Shown: positions 16,577-25,400, counted from the first letter of the stretch. The stretch is DNA of 64,000 nucleotides from UBA6398 sp963644855 (GCA_963644855.1 CAVIQL010000002.1:78307-142306), one strand, 5' to 3'. Notes: generated by a model from the sequence alone, not told the origin. Made by a program: numbers and translations.

Positions 16577-17416
16577 ATGAATGCAAACAACAGTCCCGAC
16601 TATGTGTTTTCCACAGACTTTTCCCAGGTAAACAATCCGCGTTTCCAGGGTTGGTGTTCCCATATGGTTTGTATTGAAGGCGAATGTAGTTTTCGGTTTA
16701 ACGGCCGCAGTTTTCGCATGCAGGTAAACGATATTGCAATACTCGTTCTTCCCGACAAAATTGACCAACTTGAGGCGAGCGATGATTTGAAAGTGGAATA
16801 CTTTGCTGCGCCAATGAAATTTCTCAACAGCCTTTTGCCGTCAAACAATTTCGGTATCGGCGGAAGCATAAGCCTTTTCAACGACCCCATAATACACACG
16901 AGCGAAAGAGATGCGCAGCGTTTTTTGACGGATATCAATCTTATAAAGGAGAGAATGGACGAAACTTCCCACCCATTCCGTCGCGAGCTTTTGGGTAGCC
17001 TTTGTCTGATGATGATGTACGACTTGTTTTCGTTTCATTCCCGCCGCGACGATATGCAAACCGCCACCGACCGCTGCGCCTACGTTGTAAAAGAGTTGCT
17101 GCGGCTTTTGCGTGCAGGCAAATGCGCCACCGAGAGAAGCGTAGCGTATTACGCGGCACAGATGAACGTTACGCCACAATATTTGTCGAAAACCGTGAAA
17201 CGCACAACGGGCAGCAGCGCCACATCGTTTGTCGACCGCTACACTGTGCCGATAATCAAACATTATCTTGACGATGAAAAACTGTCGCTCACGCAGATTG
17301 CCGACAAGATGAACTTTACTTCGCTGTCGTACTTTTGCAGATATTCAAAAAAGCTCCTTGGAATGACTCCGGGAGAGTATAGAATGAGCATACAACCAAG
17401 AAAAAACAAACGGTAA
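16577..17416 (+). CDS. AraC family transcriptional regulator
   Basis: A 279-residue DNA-binding regulator. Residues about 15-100 look like a cupin-type sensing domain (CSHMVCIEGECSF, MQVNDIAILVLPD). Residues about 175-275 hold the two AraC helix-turn-helices, with YAAQMNVTPQYLSKTVKR and LTQIADKMNFTSLSYFCRYSKK, closing with the usual GMTPGEYR. The effector is not evident. The gene follows the flavodoxin operon in the same direction but has its own promoter, and may regulate that operon or an unlinked target. The start codon lies right behind the -7 box. Confidence 0.88.
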   Translation: MNANNSPDYVFSTDFSQVNNPRFQGWCSHMVCIEGECSFRFNGRSFRMQVNDIAILVLPDKIDQLEASDDLKVEYFAAPMKFLNSLLPSNNFGIGGSISLFNDPIIHTSERDAQRFLTDINLIKERMDETSHPFRRELLGSLCLMMMYDLFSFHSRRDDMQTATDRCAYVVKELLRLLRAGKCATERSVAYYAAQMNVTPQYLSKTVKRTTGSSATSFVDRYTVPIIKHYLDDEKLSLTQIADKMNFTSLSYFCRYSKKLLGMTPGEYRMSIQPRKNKR

Positions 17417-17434
17417 TTCCGCCCTGTTTTTCTG

Positions 17435-17539
17435 CCTCAAAACATGGCTTTTCTAATATCGGATATTTTTTAAACAATGTCCGATATTTTTTAAATAATG
17501 TCAGACATTATTTTTGCCATATCCTATATCACAAAAACG
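17435..17539. repeat. 21-base periodic array R6 (5 units)
   Basis: Five units between the convergent AraC and C_GCAxxG_C_C genes: a left unit with ACATGGCTTTTCTA, then ATATCGGATATT, ATGTCCGATATT and ATGTCAGACATT with TTTAAA or TTTTTG spacers, and a closing ATATCCTATATC unit. No ordinary terminator is seen in this gap, so the array may also end both transcripts. Confidence 0.85.
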
Positions 17540-17613
17540 GCGCGGCATAAGCAGCGTATGAAACCGCACTAATGCCACACAAATTGCCGTTTCAAAACTT
17601 CAAAACCGGTTGC

Positions 17614-18078
17614 TCAATGCTCATGATGGCAATGGCAATGATGCACAAGGCCTTCGCGTTCCATCATATCGTACACCAATCGTCCCGCCGTGAGACAACA
17701 CAAATCGCAAGGCGTGAGTTTTTCGCGGCTTTTCAAATCCCTACACGCCGTAGAGCCGAGCCTTTCGCGAAAACCATTGAACAATTCGGCTGAAAAGCGT
17801 GCCGTTTTGTTGTCATCGCCCTCAGAGAGCAACCCCAACGCAAACACCGCGCCCGTCAAAGCACCACAAGTACCCTCGGCATGGGTTTTGCCAATTCCTC
17901 CCGCGAAACCGGCACAAAGATGTTTGAGCGTATCGTCGTCAACCTCGTTGCCCACCGCAGCAAGTATGCCACAAAGAGTGGCAGCAGCGCAATTATATCG
18001 CGCCTTGCGGCGCATCATTATCTGGCTGTCAATAGCCGTGTCGTTTATCTCAAACCCCAACTCTTTATTATCTGTCAT
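17614..18078 (-). CDS. C_GCAxxG_C_C family protein
   Basis: A 154-residue protein of the C_GCAxxG_C_C family, named for conserved cysteines; here the pattern is NCAAATLCG near residue 30, HLCAGFAGG near 55, EGTCGA near 69 and PCDLCC near 122. Members probably bind a metal or act in redox chemistry, but none is well characterised. The very C-terminus is His-rich (HHCHCHHEH), which may bind metal. The start ATG at 18078 is chosen over a frame extension of six codons because it gives the family N-terminus. A TAATTTTG box lies 30 bases upstream. Confidence 0.78.
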   Translation of the reverse strand: MTDNKELGFEINDTAIDSQIMMRRKARYNCAAATLCGILAAVGNEVDDDTLKHLCAGFAGGIGKTHAEGTCGALTGAVFALGLLSEGDDNKTARFSAELFNGFRERLGSTACRDLKSREKLTPCDLCCLTAGRLVYDMMEREGLVHHCHCHHEH

Positions 18079-18107
18079 AAATCTGATTGTTAGCAAATTG
18101 ATGATTA

Positions 18108-18115
18108 CAAAATTA
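18108..18115 (-). promoter_or_regulatory. -7 box of the C_GCAxxG_C_C gene
   Basis: TAATTTTG on the minus strand matches TAnnTTTG, 30 bases before the start codon. Confidence 0.55.
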
Positions 18116-18179
18116 CATATTTTATTGGCACTTAGCCGATAAGATACAATTATTAACAGCCCCGTGTTGTAAATACTCT

Positions 18180-18187
18180 TAACTTTG
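18180..18187 (+). promoter_or_regulatory. -7 box of the secreted esterase gene
   Basis: TAACTTTG matches TAnnTTTG. The ATG at 18192 begins 4 bases later, again suggesting a leaderless or near-leaderless mRNA. Confidence 0.55.
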
Positions 18188-18191
18188 CATT

Positions 18192-19550
18192 ATGAAAATG
18201 AGAAAAATTTGCATTGCATCGGTCATCGCACTCACGACATTCTGCCACGCGAGCGCCGACGACGTTTACGACTTTTTCAAAGCCTATCTTCGCGGCACAG
18301 CCACCGCATATCCTGCAACCAAGAAGAAACTGTCGCTCAAAGAAGTACAACAAAACACAACCTATGTGTGGAAAACGTGGCGACGAGCAGTGAAAAAAAT
18401 CGAACCAGATACACTCGCCGCAATGAAAAAAGACAGTCTCAATTTTACAGGAAAGTGGAGACTCCCGCCAGAGTTGGAAAACGATGCCACAATGAACTTT
18501 ACATGGTTCAGCAAAGGCAACCGTCCGTCGACGGGATACCCAATGTTTATTTATCTTCACGGTTCTGGACCAAAAGAGCAGGAATATGCCAACGGCTTAA
18601 AGCTTACCCACGCATTCAACGACGCACCTTCGGTATATTTCGTGCCGCAAATTCCAAACGAAGGCGGATATTATCGTTGGTGGCAAAAGGCAAAAATCTG
18701 GGCTTGGCGCAAAGCGTTGCGACTGGCTTTGGTATCGGGCGACATTAACCCCGACAAAATATATTTCACCGGCATATCCGAAGGAGCATACGGCACCCAA
18801 CGCCTCACAGCTTTCTTTGCAGATTATCTTGCAGGCGGAGGAGCGATGGCAGGAGGTGAACCGCTTAAAAACGCTCCCGCCGAAAATTACGCAAATACCG
18901 CTTTCTCACTGCTGACAGGCGACCACGACACGGGATTCTACCGCAATCAACTTACAACATACACTCTCGACGCTCTCAACAAGCTTGCCGCCGAAAGCAA
19001 AAGCCATGGCGACAGTCTTTACAAGCATAACGTGCAACTCATACCGGGCCGCGGACACAGCATTGACTATACCACCACTACTCCATGGCTCATAAAACAA
19101 ACGCGAAACCCTTATCCTAAATATGTAGCGTGGGAAGATTTTGCCATGGACGGTTGTAGGCGCGAAGGGTTTTATAATCTTTTTGTAAGCGAGAGTCCTT
19201 GCAAAGACGAAGACGCACGTGTGTTCTACGAAGAGGTAATAAGCGGCGACACCATCAGTTTGAATGTAAAAAACGTGGCATATTCCACCACTGAAAAGGA
19301 CAAAGTTTGGGGCATTGAGCTGAAATTCAAACGCGATTACAGTCCTGTTTCGAGCGGCAAGGTGATTGTTTATCTCAATCGCAGTCTTGTAAATCTCAAC
19401 AAGCGCATCACGCTCATTGCAAACGGCAAGGTGGCGTTCAGCGGAAAGGTTTCGGAAAATCTATCTTCGATGGTGAACAGTTGTGCAGCCTTTGGCGACC
19501 CACGACGTATATATACCGCTCAAATCGAAGTTGATCTATCTGCACTATGA
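18192..19550 (+). CDS. Secreted alpha/beta-hydrolase esterase-like protein
   Basis: A 452-residue exported protein: signal peptide (1-22), an N-terminal helical region, and an alpha/beta hydrolase domain (about 115-340) with the oxyanion-side YLHGSG at 121-126, the nucleophile elbow GISEGAYG with S196, an acid candidate in LTGDHDTG, and the His in GRGHSID. A beta-rich C-terminal domain follows (about 345-452). It resembles peptidase S9/PHB-depolymerase-like exported esterases, and a polysaccharide acyl esterase role is plausible but unproven. Its stop overlaps the start of the next gene by 4 bases (ATGA), so the two are translationally coupled. Confidence 0.75.
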   Translation: MKMRKICIASVIALTTFCHASADDVYDFFKAYLRGTATAYPATKKKLSLKEVQQNTTYVWKTWRRAVKKIEPDTLAAMKKDSLNFTGKWRLPPELENDATMNFTWFSKGNRPSTGYPMFIYLHGSGPKEQEYANGLKLTHAFNDAPSVYFVPQIPNEGGYYRWWQKAKIWAWRKALRLALVSGDINPDKIYFTGISEGAYGTQRLTAFFADYLAGGGAMAGGEPLKNAPAENYANTAFSLLTGDHDTGFYRNQLTTYTLDALNKLAAESKSHGDSLYKHNVQLIPGRGHSIDYTTTTPWLIKQTRNPYPKYVAWEDFAMDGCRREGFYNLFVSESPCKDEDARVFYEEVISGDTISLNVKNVAYSTTEKDKVWGIELKFKRDYSPVSSGKVIVYLNRSLVNLNKRITLIANGKVAFSGKVSENLSSMVNSCAAFGDPRRIYTAQIEVDLSAL

Positions 19551-20653
19551 TACGCAAATTGTTTGCCTGCCTCGCGTTATCGTTTGTTTGCCTTGCGGAA
19601 TGTATTGCCGCACAGTTTGACGGCGACACCATAAGATACGCTTCGCCGCAGGATGTAAGCATTGAAGATGTGTTTTTCTCGCGTTTCGACGAATTTATCT
19701 ACCATGTAGATTCCACGATGCACGCCCAGCGTGTGGAATATACCCCGAAGCTCAACGCCGAAAGTTGGGAAAAGAATTTCAAGACGCTTAGTCTTTGGGG
19801 CGCGAGCAAAGAGAATGCGGTTGATACCTATAATGCTGCCGTAAGAATGTTTCTAAAAAACCCCAAGGCAGTATATGCCGACATTGCCGAGCGTGCTCTT
19901 TACAACGGTGTGCTTGCAGAAATCGACTCTCTGCGTAGCGGGAACAAGAGTTGGCGCAATGCGGCGCAGGCTGTGCTTGATGCTCCTGCCACAGCCTATG
20001 CTTATCGCGGCAGCGACCTTTGGATAAATCTTTACTACCGCAACCGGGCGTATATCAAGAACGATTCGCTCGACATGGTGGTTTTGCAAAACACGAGTTC
20101 GCCGTGGAATGCCAACGTGTTTATATCTATGAAATTCAACAACGACAATCCCCACATGCGTCTGCACCTTCGTTTGCCTGCCTGGCTGAGAGGGGAAGTT
20201 ACGCCCTCGGGAGAATTCAATTATAACAAGACACGCGAATTCTATCAGGTGGTATTGAACGGCAAAAACCTGGCGTTGCGCGCTTCAAGCGACGGATATA
20301 TTACGATAGACCGCATTTGGCAGAGCGACGATGTGATAAGATTTTCGATGCAAACCGCAGTGAGGCGCATACGTCCCGCGGGAAAGACTTCGGGCAGTTT
20401 TGCAGTGCAGGAAGGCCCTATATTATATACGTATGAAAGCCGTGGCAACAAAACATACTTTGATTCGGCAGCAGCATTCGGCAACAGCTACGACAAAGAA
20501 GTGCTCCACACCAATTCGCTAATCACAAAAACTTACACATCTCCCAATCCCGCAGGCGATACCCCGTGGGACGGAGTATTACTACCCTATTACATCACAT
20601 TCGGACGCAATTTGTTTAAACCACAGATATGGCTTGAAGAAGTGGGAAAGTGA
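19547..20653 (+). CDS. GH127-like protein lacking the catalytic core
   Basis: A 368-residue exported protein (signal peptide about 1-22). Its parts recall the C-terminal half of GH127/DUF1680 enzymes: the barrel-end helix AERALYNGVLAEID near residue 106, then LRLPAWLRGEV, ITIDRIWQSDDVIRFSM and FAVQEGPILYTYES in the beta-sandwich. Between the YNGVLA helix and the sandwich, where GH127 enzymes carry the Cys-Cys active site, only about 30 residues remain and no such motif occurs. It is about half the usual length of 600-700. It is likely a catalytically inactive binding or accessory protein, or a decayed enzyme kept in frame. Coupled to the upstream esterase by a 4-base overlap. Confidence 0.6.
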   Translation: MIRKLFACLALSFVCLAECIAAQFDGDTIRYASPQDVSIEDVFFSRFDEFIYHVDSTMHAQRVEYTPKLNAESWEKNFKTLSLWGASKENAVDTYNAAVRMFLKNPKAVYADIAERALYNGVLAEIDSLRSGNKSWRNAAQAVLDAPATAYAYRGSDLWINLYYRNRAYIKNDSLDMVVLQNTSSPWNANVFISMKFNNDNPHMRLHLRLPAWLRGEVTPSGEFNYNKTREFYQVVLNGKNLALRASSDGYITIDRIWQSDDVIRFSMQTAVRRIRPAGKTSGSFAVQEGPILYTYESRGNKTYFDSAAAFGNSYDKEVLHTNSLITKTYTSPNPAGDTPWDGVLLPYYITFGRNLFKPQIWLEEVGK

Positions 20654-20685
20654 TTTTTCGGCATTTTCAACGTATTGATTTTCAA

Positions 20686-20790
20686 CACGCGGTTTACAAA
20701 AAAATTCCAAGGCATCTTTTTTAAATTAGATGCCTTGAAATTTAATTTACAGCGGACATAGTTTTCACAACAAGCCATGTGTTTTTTTCA
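20686..20790. repeat. 21-base periodic array R7 (5 units)
   Basis: Five units of the second word set: CCAAGGCATCTTT, AGATGCCTTGAAA, ACAGCGGACATAG and ACAAGCCATGTG, with TTTAAA, TTTAATTT or TTTTTTTCA tracts in phase. It lies between consecutive plus-strand genes and ends 31 bases before the C69 peptidase -7 box. Confidence 0.8.
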
Positions 20791-20820
20791 AGACAGAAAA
20801 CATGGTTGAAATATATTTGG

Positions 20821-20828
20821 TAACTTTG
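20821..20828 (+). promoter_or_regulatory. -7 box of the C69 peptidase gene
   Basis: TAACTTTG matches TAnnTTTG, 25 bases before the ATG at 20854. Confidence 0.55.
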
Positions 20829-20853
20829 TAAGGAATTCAAATGTCATTTCATC

Positions 20854-22299
20854 ATGAAAAGCATTAACAAAACAGGAATCGAGGCATGCGCCCCATCAGA
20901 ATGTACATCGATACTCGTAGGCAGGAAACAAACCGACGACGGTTCGATGATATGTTCGCGTTCCGAAGACTGGGACGCATTGTTTGCAAAGAATTTTGAA
21001 GTTTACGAGGACACCGACAACGGTCCAGAGGAGTTTGTTGCTCGCGATAGCAGTTTCCGTTGTCCGCTGCCCAAGAAGATGTTCGGCTACAAGGCACTTG
21101 CCCCCTATCATCTGCCCAATCATTGGGGAAGTGCAGGTTTCAATACCCGCGGTGTAGGTATGAGTTCTACCGAAAGCATATTCAGCAGCGACGAAGCCTT
21201 GAAAGCCGACCCACTTGTAGAGTCGGGCGTAGCAGAAAATAGCGTATTCAACATTGTACTCCCGTATATCAGCACCGCGAGAGAGGGAGTGGAACGTCTG
21301 GGAAGCCTAATCGAAAAATACGGTTCAGCCGAAGGCTACGGCATAAGCTTTGTCGACTCCAAGGAACAATGGTATCTTGAAACCGCCGCGGGACATCGTT
21401 GGCTCGCTTGTCGCATGCCCGAAGACAAATATTTCGTAACGGGAAATCAAAGCCGCTTTCGCGAATACGACCCTGCCGACAAAGAAAATTTCCTCGCCTC
21501 GGCCGACCTGATAGAATTTGCCGTAAAAAACAAACTTTACGACCCCAAAGACGGAGCATTCGACTTTCATGAAGCTTACTCCCACGATGGCGGCGGCGAT
21601 GTTACTTATGATTATCCGCGAGTATGGGGGCTGCAAGGACTATTCACCCCATCGCTCAAACAAGATGTAACAAAAAACACATTCCCCGTGTTTGCAAAAG
21701 CCGACCGACCAATAAGTTTGGCAATGGTGCGCAATGCTTTTCGTTTTCACTACGACAATAGCGAACACGACCCCTATCTGCACAGCAATCCAAAGGAACC
21801 ATTCCGCCCCGTGTCGATATTCCGCACCACCCAAACGCATATCCTTCAAGTGAAACCGTGGTTGCCCCAGGCAATAGGCTGTGTAAACTATGTTGCAGAG
21901 GGAATGGCTGACCTCGGAGTCTTTCTCCCGCTCTACGAAGGCGTTAAGTCGTTCCCCAAAGCCTATAATATTGGCAACGGAACGTCAAGCGAAGATTCGG
22001 CATACTGGAAATTCCGCAAAGTTCAGGCTCTCGGAATGGTAAACTACAACGCTTACGCGCCGATAATAAAGGAAACCTATGCGAAACTCGAAGACGAAAA
22101 CGACAAACGCCAAAAAGAATTTGAGGAAGAGTATATGAAAACTGTGAAGTCGCAACCTCTGCACGCGCAAGACATGCTTCAGGAATTTTCCGACAAACTT
22201 CTAACGCACGCTCTCGAAGTTACCGACGCACTTATCGAGAAACTTTTCACGCAACTCACGAAAGACATTCAAGCAGAATACCTCTTCCACGGAGCGTAA
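20854..22299 (+). CDS. C69 family dipeptidase
   Basis: A 481-residue N-terminal-nucleophile peptidase of MEROPS family C69 (PepD-like dipeptidases). The family start region CTSILVGRKQTDDGS places the catalytic Cys at residue 17, which becomes the N-terminus after removal of a short propeptide; SEDWD at 37-41 and TRGVGMSSTES near 98 are also typical. These enzymes cleave dipeptides with broad specificity. No true signal peptide is evident, so a cytoplasmic role in peptide use is likely. The gene is monocistronic, with its own promoter and a terminator. Confidence 0.88.
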   Translation: MKSINKTGIEACAPSECTSILVGRKQTDDGSMICSRSEDWDALFAKNFEVYEDTDNGPEEFVARDSSFRCPLPKKMFGYKALAPYHLPNHWGSAGFNTRGVGMSSTESIFSSDEALKADPLVESGVAENSVFNIVLPYISTAREGVERLGSLIEKYGSAEGYGISFVDSKEQWYLETAAGHRWLACRMPEDKYFVTGNQSRFREYDPADKENFLASADLIEFAVKNKLYDPKDGAFDFHEAYSHDGGGDVTYDYPRVWGLQGLFTPSLKQDVTKNTFPVFAKADRPISLAMVRNAFRFHYDNSEHDPYLHSNPKEPFRPVSIFRTTQTHILQVKPWLPQAIGCVNYVAEGMADLGVFLPLYEGVKSFPKAYNIGNGTSSEDSAYWKFRKVQALGMVNYNAYAPIIKETYAKLEDENDKRQKEFEEEYMKTVKSQPLHAQDMLQEFSDKLLTHALEVTDALIEKLFTQLTKDIQAEYLFHGA

Positions 22300-22318
22300 C
22301 CCTATACACAAAAACAAG

Positions 22319-22356
22319 AAACGGCAACGGGAAAAACTTTCCTGCTGCCGTTTTTT
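22319..22356. terminator. Terminator between the C69 gene and dprA
   Basis: AACGGCA-ACGGGAAA pairs with TTTCCTG-CTGCCGTT (small mismatch), followed by TTTTTT. It lies between two convergent stops and can serve both strands. Confidence 0.8.
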
Positions 22357-22369
22357 CGTATTCCGATGT

Positions 22370-23491
22370 TCAACGGTTCAAGCGGTATCTCGCCCCGTTG
22401 AGACTCTTCACTATTCCCCGCATCTCCAATTCAAAAAGCACCGACATGAGTTTGCTCACCGGGATATTGGTTTCCACCGTGAGAAGATTTATTTGTTTTC
22501 CATCGCAACCCTCCAACGCATCAACAATTTTCCGTTCCTCGGCATTAAGATCAGGAAATAGTTCGAGTTCAACGGGAACAGTTGCGGCAGGATTTGATTT
22601 GTCTTCCCAGCCAAGGGCTTTCACCAAATCTTCAGCCGATGTAATCATGCGCGCCTTGTTTTCCATAATCAGTCTATTGCACCCCGTTGAAAACTCATCT
22701 CTTATTCTTCCCGGGAAAGCGCATACTTCTCGTCCGTAACTATCTGCCACCGATGCCGTAATAAGTCCTCCGCCTTTTGCAGCGCTTTCCACCACAACAG
22801 TAACGTCGGCAAGCCCGGCGATAATGCGGTTGCGCCGCACGAAGTTCTGTTTGTCAGGATTTGTGCCCGTAGTAAACTCCGTAACAAGTCCTCCCTTTTC
22901 GAGCATCTGCCTTGCCGTTTCGCGGTGAAGCGTTGGATAAATTCTGTCAAGCCCATGCGCCAGCACACCAACCGTTGGCAATCCGGCGGCAAGCGCTCCT
23001 CGATGCGCGTTAATGTCTATTCCGTAAGCAAGACCGCTTATTATTAAAGTTCCGGGAGCTATTGCAGAAAGTTCGCGGGTAAATGTGGCGCAAATATCCT
23101 TTCCATATTCGGTGCAATGCCTTGTGCCTACAACCGAAACTATTCTGCGCGCATTGAGATCGCATTTGCCGAGCGCGAAAAGCACAAGCGGCGCATCACA
23201 ACAGCTTTTCAAACGCGAGGGATAGGATTTGTCGCCAATTGAAAGGCACTTTATTCCTTTGCTTTCGGCATATTCGGCTTCGGTTTCGGCTTTTTGCATC
23301 GTGCTTTCGAGGCTTTGCATCGTTTCAATCAGTTTTCGCGATGCCGAAGGTATAATATCGGAAATATTACGTCGGTTATCCCACACCGCTTTTCCGCTCC
23401 CGGCAGCACGCCAAAGGTCGAGCGCATTTGCGGGTGCGTATTTCAAGGCGATGGCAATCGCCATATTACATAATGTGTCCTGCGAAATCAT
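22370..23491 (-). CDS. dprA: DNA-processing protein DprA
   Basis: A 373-residue DprA/Smf protein. DprA binds incoming single-stranded DNA and loads RecA during natural transformation; in many non-competent bacteria its role is unclear. The extended Rossmann domain (about residues 85-290) is obvious: VVGTRHCTEYG, SGLAYGIDINAHRGAL, GLDRIYPTLHRE, and FVRRNRIIAGLADVTVVVE. The C-terminal 60 residues form the winged-helix domain seen in many DprA proteins. It is the last gene of an operon with DUF2851 and a thioesterase, overlapping the latter by 4 bases. Confidence 0.93.
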   Translation of the reverse strand: MISQDTLCNMAIAIALKYAPANALDLWRAAGSGKAVWDNRRNISDIIPSASRKLIETMQSLESTMQKAETEAEYAESKGIKCLSIGDKSYPSRLKSCCDAPLVLFALGKCDLNARRIVSVVGTRHCTEYGKDICATFTRELSAIAPGTLIISGLAYGIDINAHRGALAAGLPTVGVLAHGLDRIYPTLHRETARQMLEKGGLVTEFTTGTNPDKQNFVRRNRIIAGLADVTVVVESAAKGGGLITASVADSYGREVCAFPGRIRDEFSTGCNRLIMENKARMITSAEDLVKALGWEDKSNPAATVPVELELFPDLNAEERKIVDALEGCDGKQINLLTVETNIPVSKLMSVLFELEMRGIVKSLNGARYRLNR

Positions 23492-23907
23492 TTTGCTTTA
23501 CAGAATTCGGCAATTTTTTCATCGAGTTCGCTACACTCGCCAAGTTTTCCGTTTACCAAACATACCACATCGACTTTGCTGCTAAAGACCATTTTGTTAT
23601 CGGGCAGGCGGAAAATATCCTGATAAAACACATAGCGCAACCCATCACGCTCAAAAGCCAGACGATTTACGAATTCGTCATCGCTATGAAGCGGCGATTT
23701 GAAACGCATATTGATTTGCGCCACCACGGCATCGGTTCCGCTATTATGCATTTCCGCAAAACTCATTCCCAAAGCATGCAAAAACATGTGGCGAGTGTGC
23801 TCGGTGTAGTGTTGGTAATTGGCATTGTTTACAATTCCCTGCAGGTCGCATTCATAGTCGCGCACCTCCATCTTATACTCATAGATATATTCGGGTTTCT
23901 TTTTCAT
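23488..23907 (-). CDS. Acyl-CoA thioesterase (YbgC / 4-hydroxybenzoyl-CoA thioesterase family)
   Basis: A 139-residue hotdog-fold thioesterase. The catalytic Asp is D21 in YECDLQGIVNNANY, the classic motif of the 4-hydroxybenzoyl-CoA thioesterase/YbgC group. Such enzymes hydrolyse acyl-CoA or acyl-ACP thioesters in the cytoplasm. The chain preference cannot be inferred. ATG at 23907 is taken as start; a TTG two codons earlier is less likely. It lies 15 bases after the DUF2851 stop and overlaps dprA by 4 bases. Confidence 0.87.
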   Translation of the reverse strand: MKKKPEYIYEYKMEVRDYECDLQGIVNNANYQHYTEHTRHMFLHALGMSFAEMHNSGTDAVVAQINMRFKSPLHSDDEFVNRLAFERDGLRYVFYQDIFRLPDNKMVFSSKVDVVCLVNGKLGECSELDEKIAEFCKAK

Positions 23908-23922
23908 AATCAAAACTTCAAG

Positions 23923-25233
23923 TTATATTATTTCTGCGCCATGCGGCACTTTAAGATATTCATGTCCGAAACTGCACCTCAGACAGTCTCTTCTATCGCA
24001 ATAATTGGTTTTAAGATGTATCAGAGCTTGGGAATCGGCGGCAGAACGTGCTGTGATCCCGAGTTCTTTCCAGGTTCTGGTTATAAAGTTGTCCTCGGGC
24101 GGAATTGACGAGAACAGTTGTAGCGAACGCTCCTCATAGTCGGTTTCGCCACGATAACGTCCGTAGGCAAAAAGTAGCGGCACCACGGAATTGAGCACAA
24201 GCAGATTGAGCGAACGAGACGAGAGATTTTTATCGCCCTGCGGGCTTGGGCAGCCAAAGAGATAGTGAGTGTGCCAATATTCGGTGGCTTCGGTCTGCAC
24301 ACGCTTTCTTACTTCGCGCAGCGTACCCGGTGCAGTAAGCGCGGCAAGCGATATTGTGTTTTTCACGAACATACCTGCGAGTTGCGAAAGGCGGATATGC
24401 GGGAAGTTCTGCGGTCGTGTGCGCAACAGTTTCCAATGTTCTACCGGCATGGGGGTGAGAGAAAATTTATGGGCAAGGAAAGCGTATTCGGCAGCCAGTT
24501 TTCCGAACCATTGTTCAGCCTCGGCGGTTTCACGATATTTGTCGGGCACGGCCGAAGGTTGCAGAAGTCCCGCCTGTCCCAGGAAAAGGGCTTCAATCTG
24601 AAAGAGACTGTCGCGATGCTTTGCCGCAGCGTTGAGCGGAATATTGTAAGCCCATTCCTCAAAAGCGTCGCCGTTTATGCCAAAACCAAAGTTGCGTGCC
24701 ACGGTAATGAAACACACACGTTCCCAATCGTGTTCGCATCGTTCGAGACACTCGAATATGCGTGCTATCTTGGTTTCAAGGCGTTTCACATGCAATGCCG
24801 ATAGCCAGTTCTCCACTTTTATATGTTCGATAAGCGGAACTTTTCTCCAGCATGGCGGGAAACGTTCCTCGCTTTGCAGCACAGAATAATTCTCCTCCAC
24901 ATATTTTGGCACTGGCATAACGAATTGCGGGAGTTTCCTTCCCATACAAAAAACTTCGGTATCGGCTTCAGCCACCACATGCAGCACAATGTTGCGGTAT
25001 TTTGCGTCTCCATCGTGCCGATGTCGGTTCCAGTCGCTGCTGCGTTCGTGAATTTCCACGTTTCCGGCAAATTCCGTGCCTCCTATCTTCACTATGCTTC
25101 CTATGAAGTCGGGCCCGGCATCGTGGTTGTGCACTCCGGGCGTGATTATTTCGAGCGGCATTCCGTCGGTGGTTGTCAGTTTCCCAACGGGATAGAGTTT
25201 GTTTTGCCAAGTATAGTGAAGTAGTCGCTCCAT
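23923..25233 (-). CDS. DUF2851 family protein
   Basis: A 436-residue cytoplasmic protein that fits the DUF2851 family common in Bacteroidota. Conserved features are the start MERLLHYTWQNKLYP, HNHDAGPDFIGSIVKIGGTEFAGNVEIH near residue 40 (an arrangement of His, Asp and Glu that recalls nuclease folds), and a Cys cluster near the C-terminus (NYCDRRDCLRCSFG). No function is established. It heads an operon with a thioesterase gene and dprA and is preceded by a TACCTTTG box. Confidence 0.8.
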   Translation of the reverse strand: MERLLHYTWQNKLYPVGKLTTTDGMPLEIITPGVHNHDAGPDFIGSIVKIGGTEFAGNVEIHERSSDWNRHRHDGDAKYRNIVLHVVAEADTEVFCMGRKLPQFVMPVPKYVEENYSVLQSEERFPPCWRKVPLIEHIKVENWLSALHVKRLETKIARIFECLERCEHDWERVCFITVARNFGFGINGDAFEEWAYNIPLNAAAKHRDSLFQIEALFLGQAGLLQPSAVPDKYRETAEAEQWFGKLAAEYAFLAHKFSLTPMPVEHWKLLRTRPQNFPHIRLSQLAGMFVKNTISLAALTAPGTLREVRKRVQTEATEYWHTHYLFGCPSPQGDKNLSSRSLNLLVLNSVVPLLFAYGRYRGETDYEERSLQLFSSIPPEDNFITRTWKELGITARSAADSQALIHLKTNYCDRRDCLRCSFGHEYLKVPHGAEII

Positions 25234-25253
25234 ATTGGGTTTCTTAAATTAAG

Positions 25254-25261
25254 CAAAGGTA
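25254..25261 (-). promoter_or_regulatory. -7 box of the DUF2851-thioesterase-dprA operon
   Basis: TACCTTTG on the minus strand matches TAnnTTTG, 21 bases before the DUF2851 start. Confidence 0.55.
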
Positions 25262-25295
25262 CGAATTTGTTTTGAGGTTTGATACATAGTGTTCC

Positions 25296-25400
25296 GAATG
25301 CTTCACCTCAAAAGCCATATGGGATATTGCAAAAATAATAAGGCACCTTTTTTAAAAAATATCGGTTATCGTTTAAAAAATAACCGATATTGTTTAGAGC
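25296..25400. repeat. 21-base periodic array R8 (5 units)
   Basis: Five units: a CACCTCAAAAGCC left unit, ATATGGGATATT, ATAAGGCACCTT, ATATCGGTTATC and ATAACCGATATT, with TTTAAA or AAAAAT spacers. GGTTAT and ATAACC face each other across TTTAAA. It lies between the DUF2851 promoter and the aminotransferase pseudogene. Confidence 0.8.

Noticed and set aside
17435..17539. Arrays as ordinary intrinsic terminators
   Set aside because: Some could stop transcription, but others lie upstream of promoters, inside a gene or inside an operon, and most do not contain a GC-rich stem followed by a T-run at the right place.
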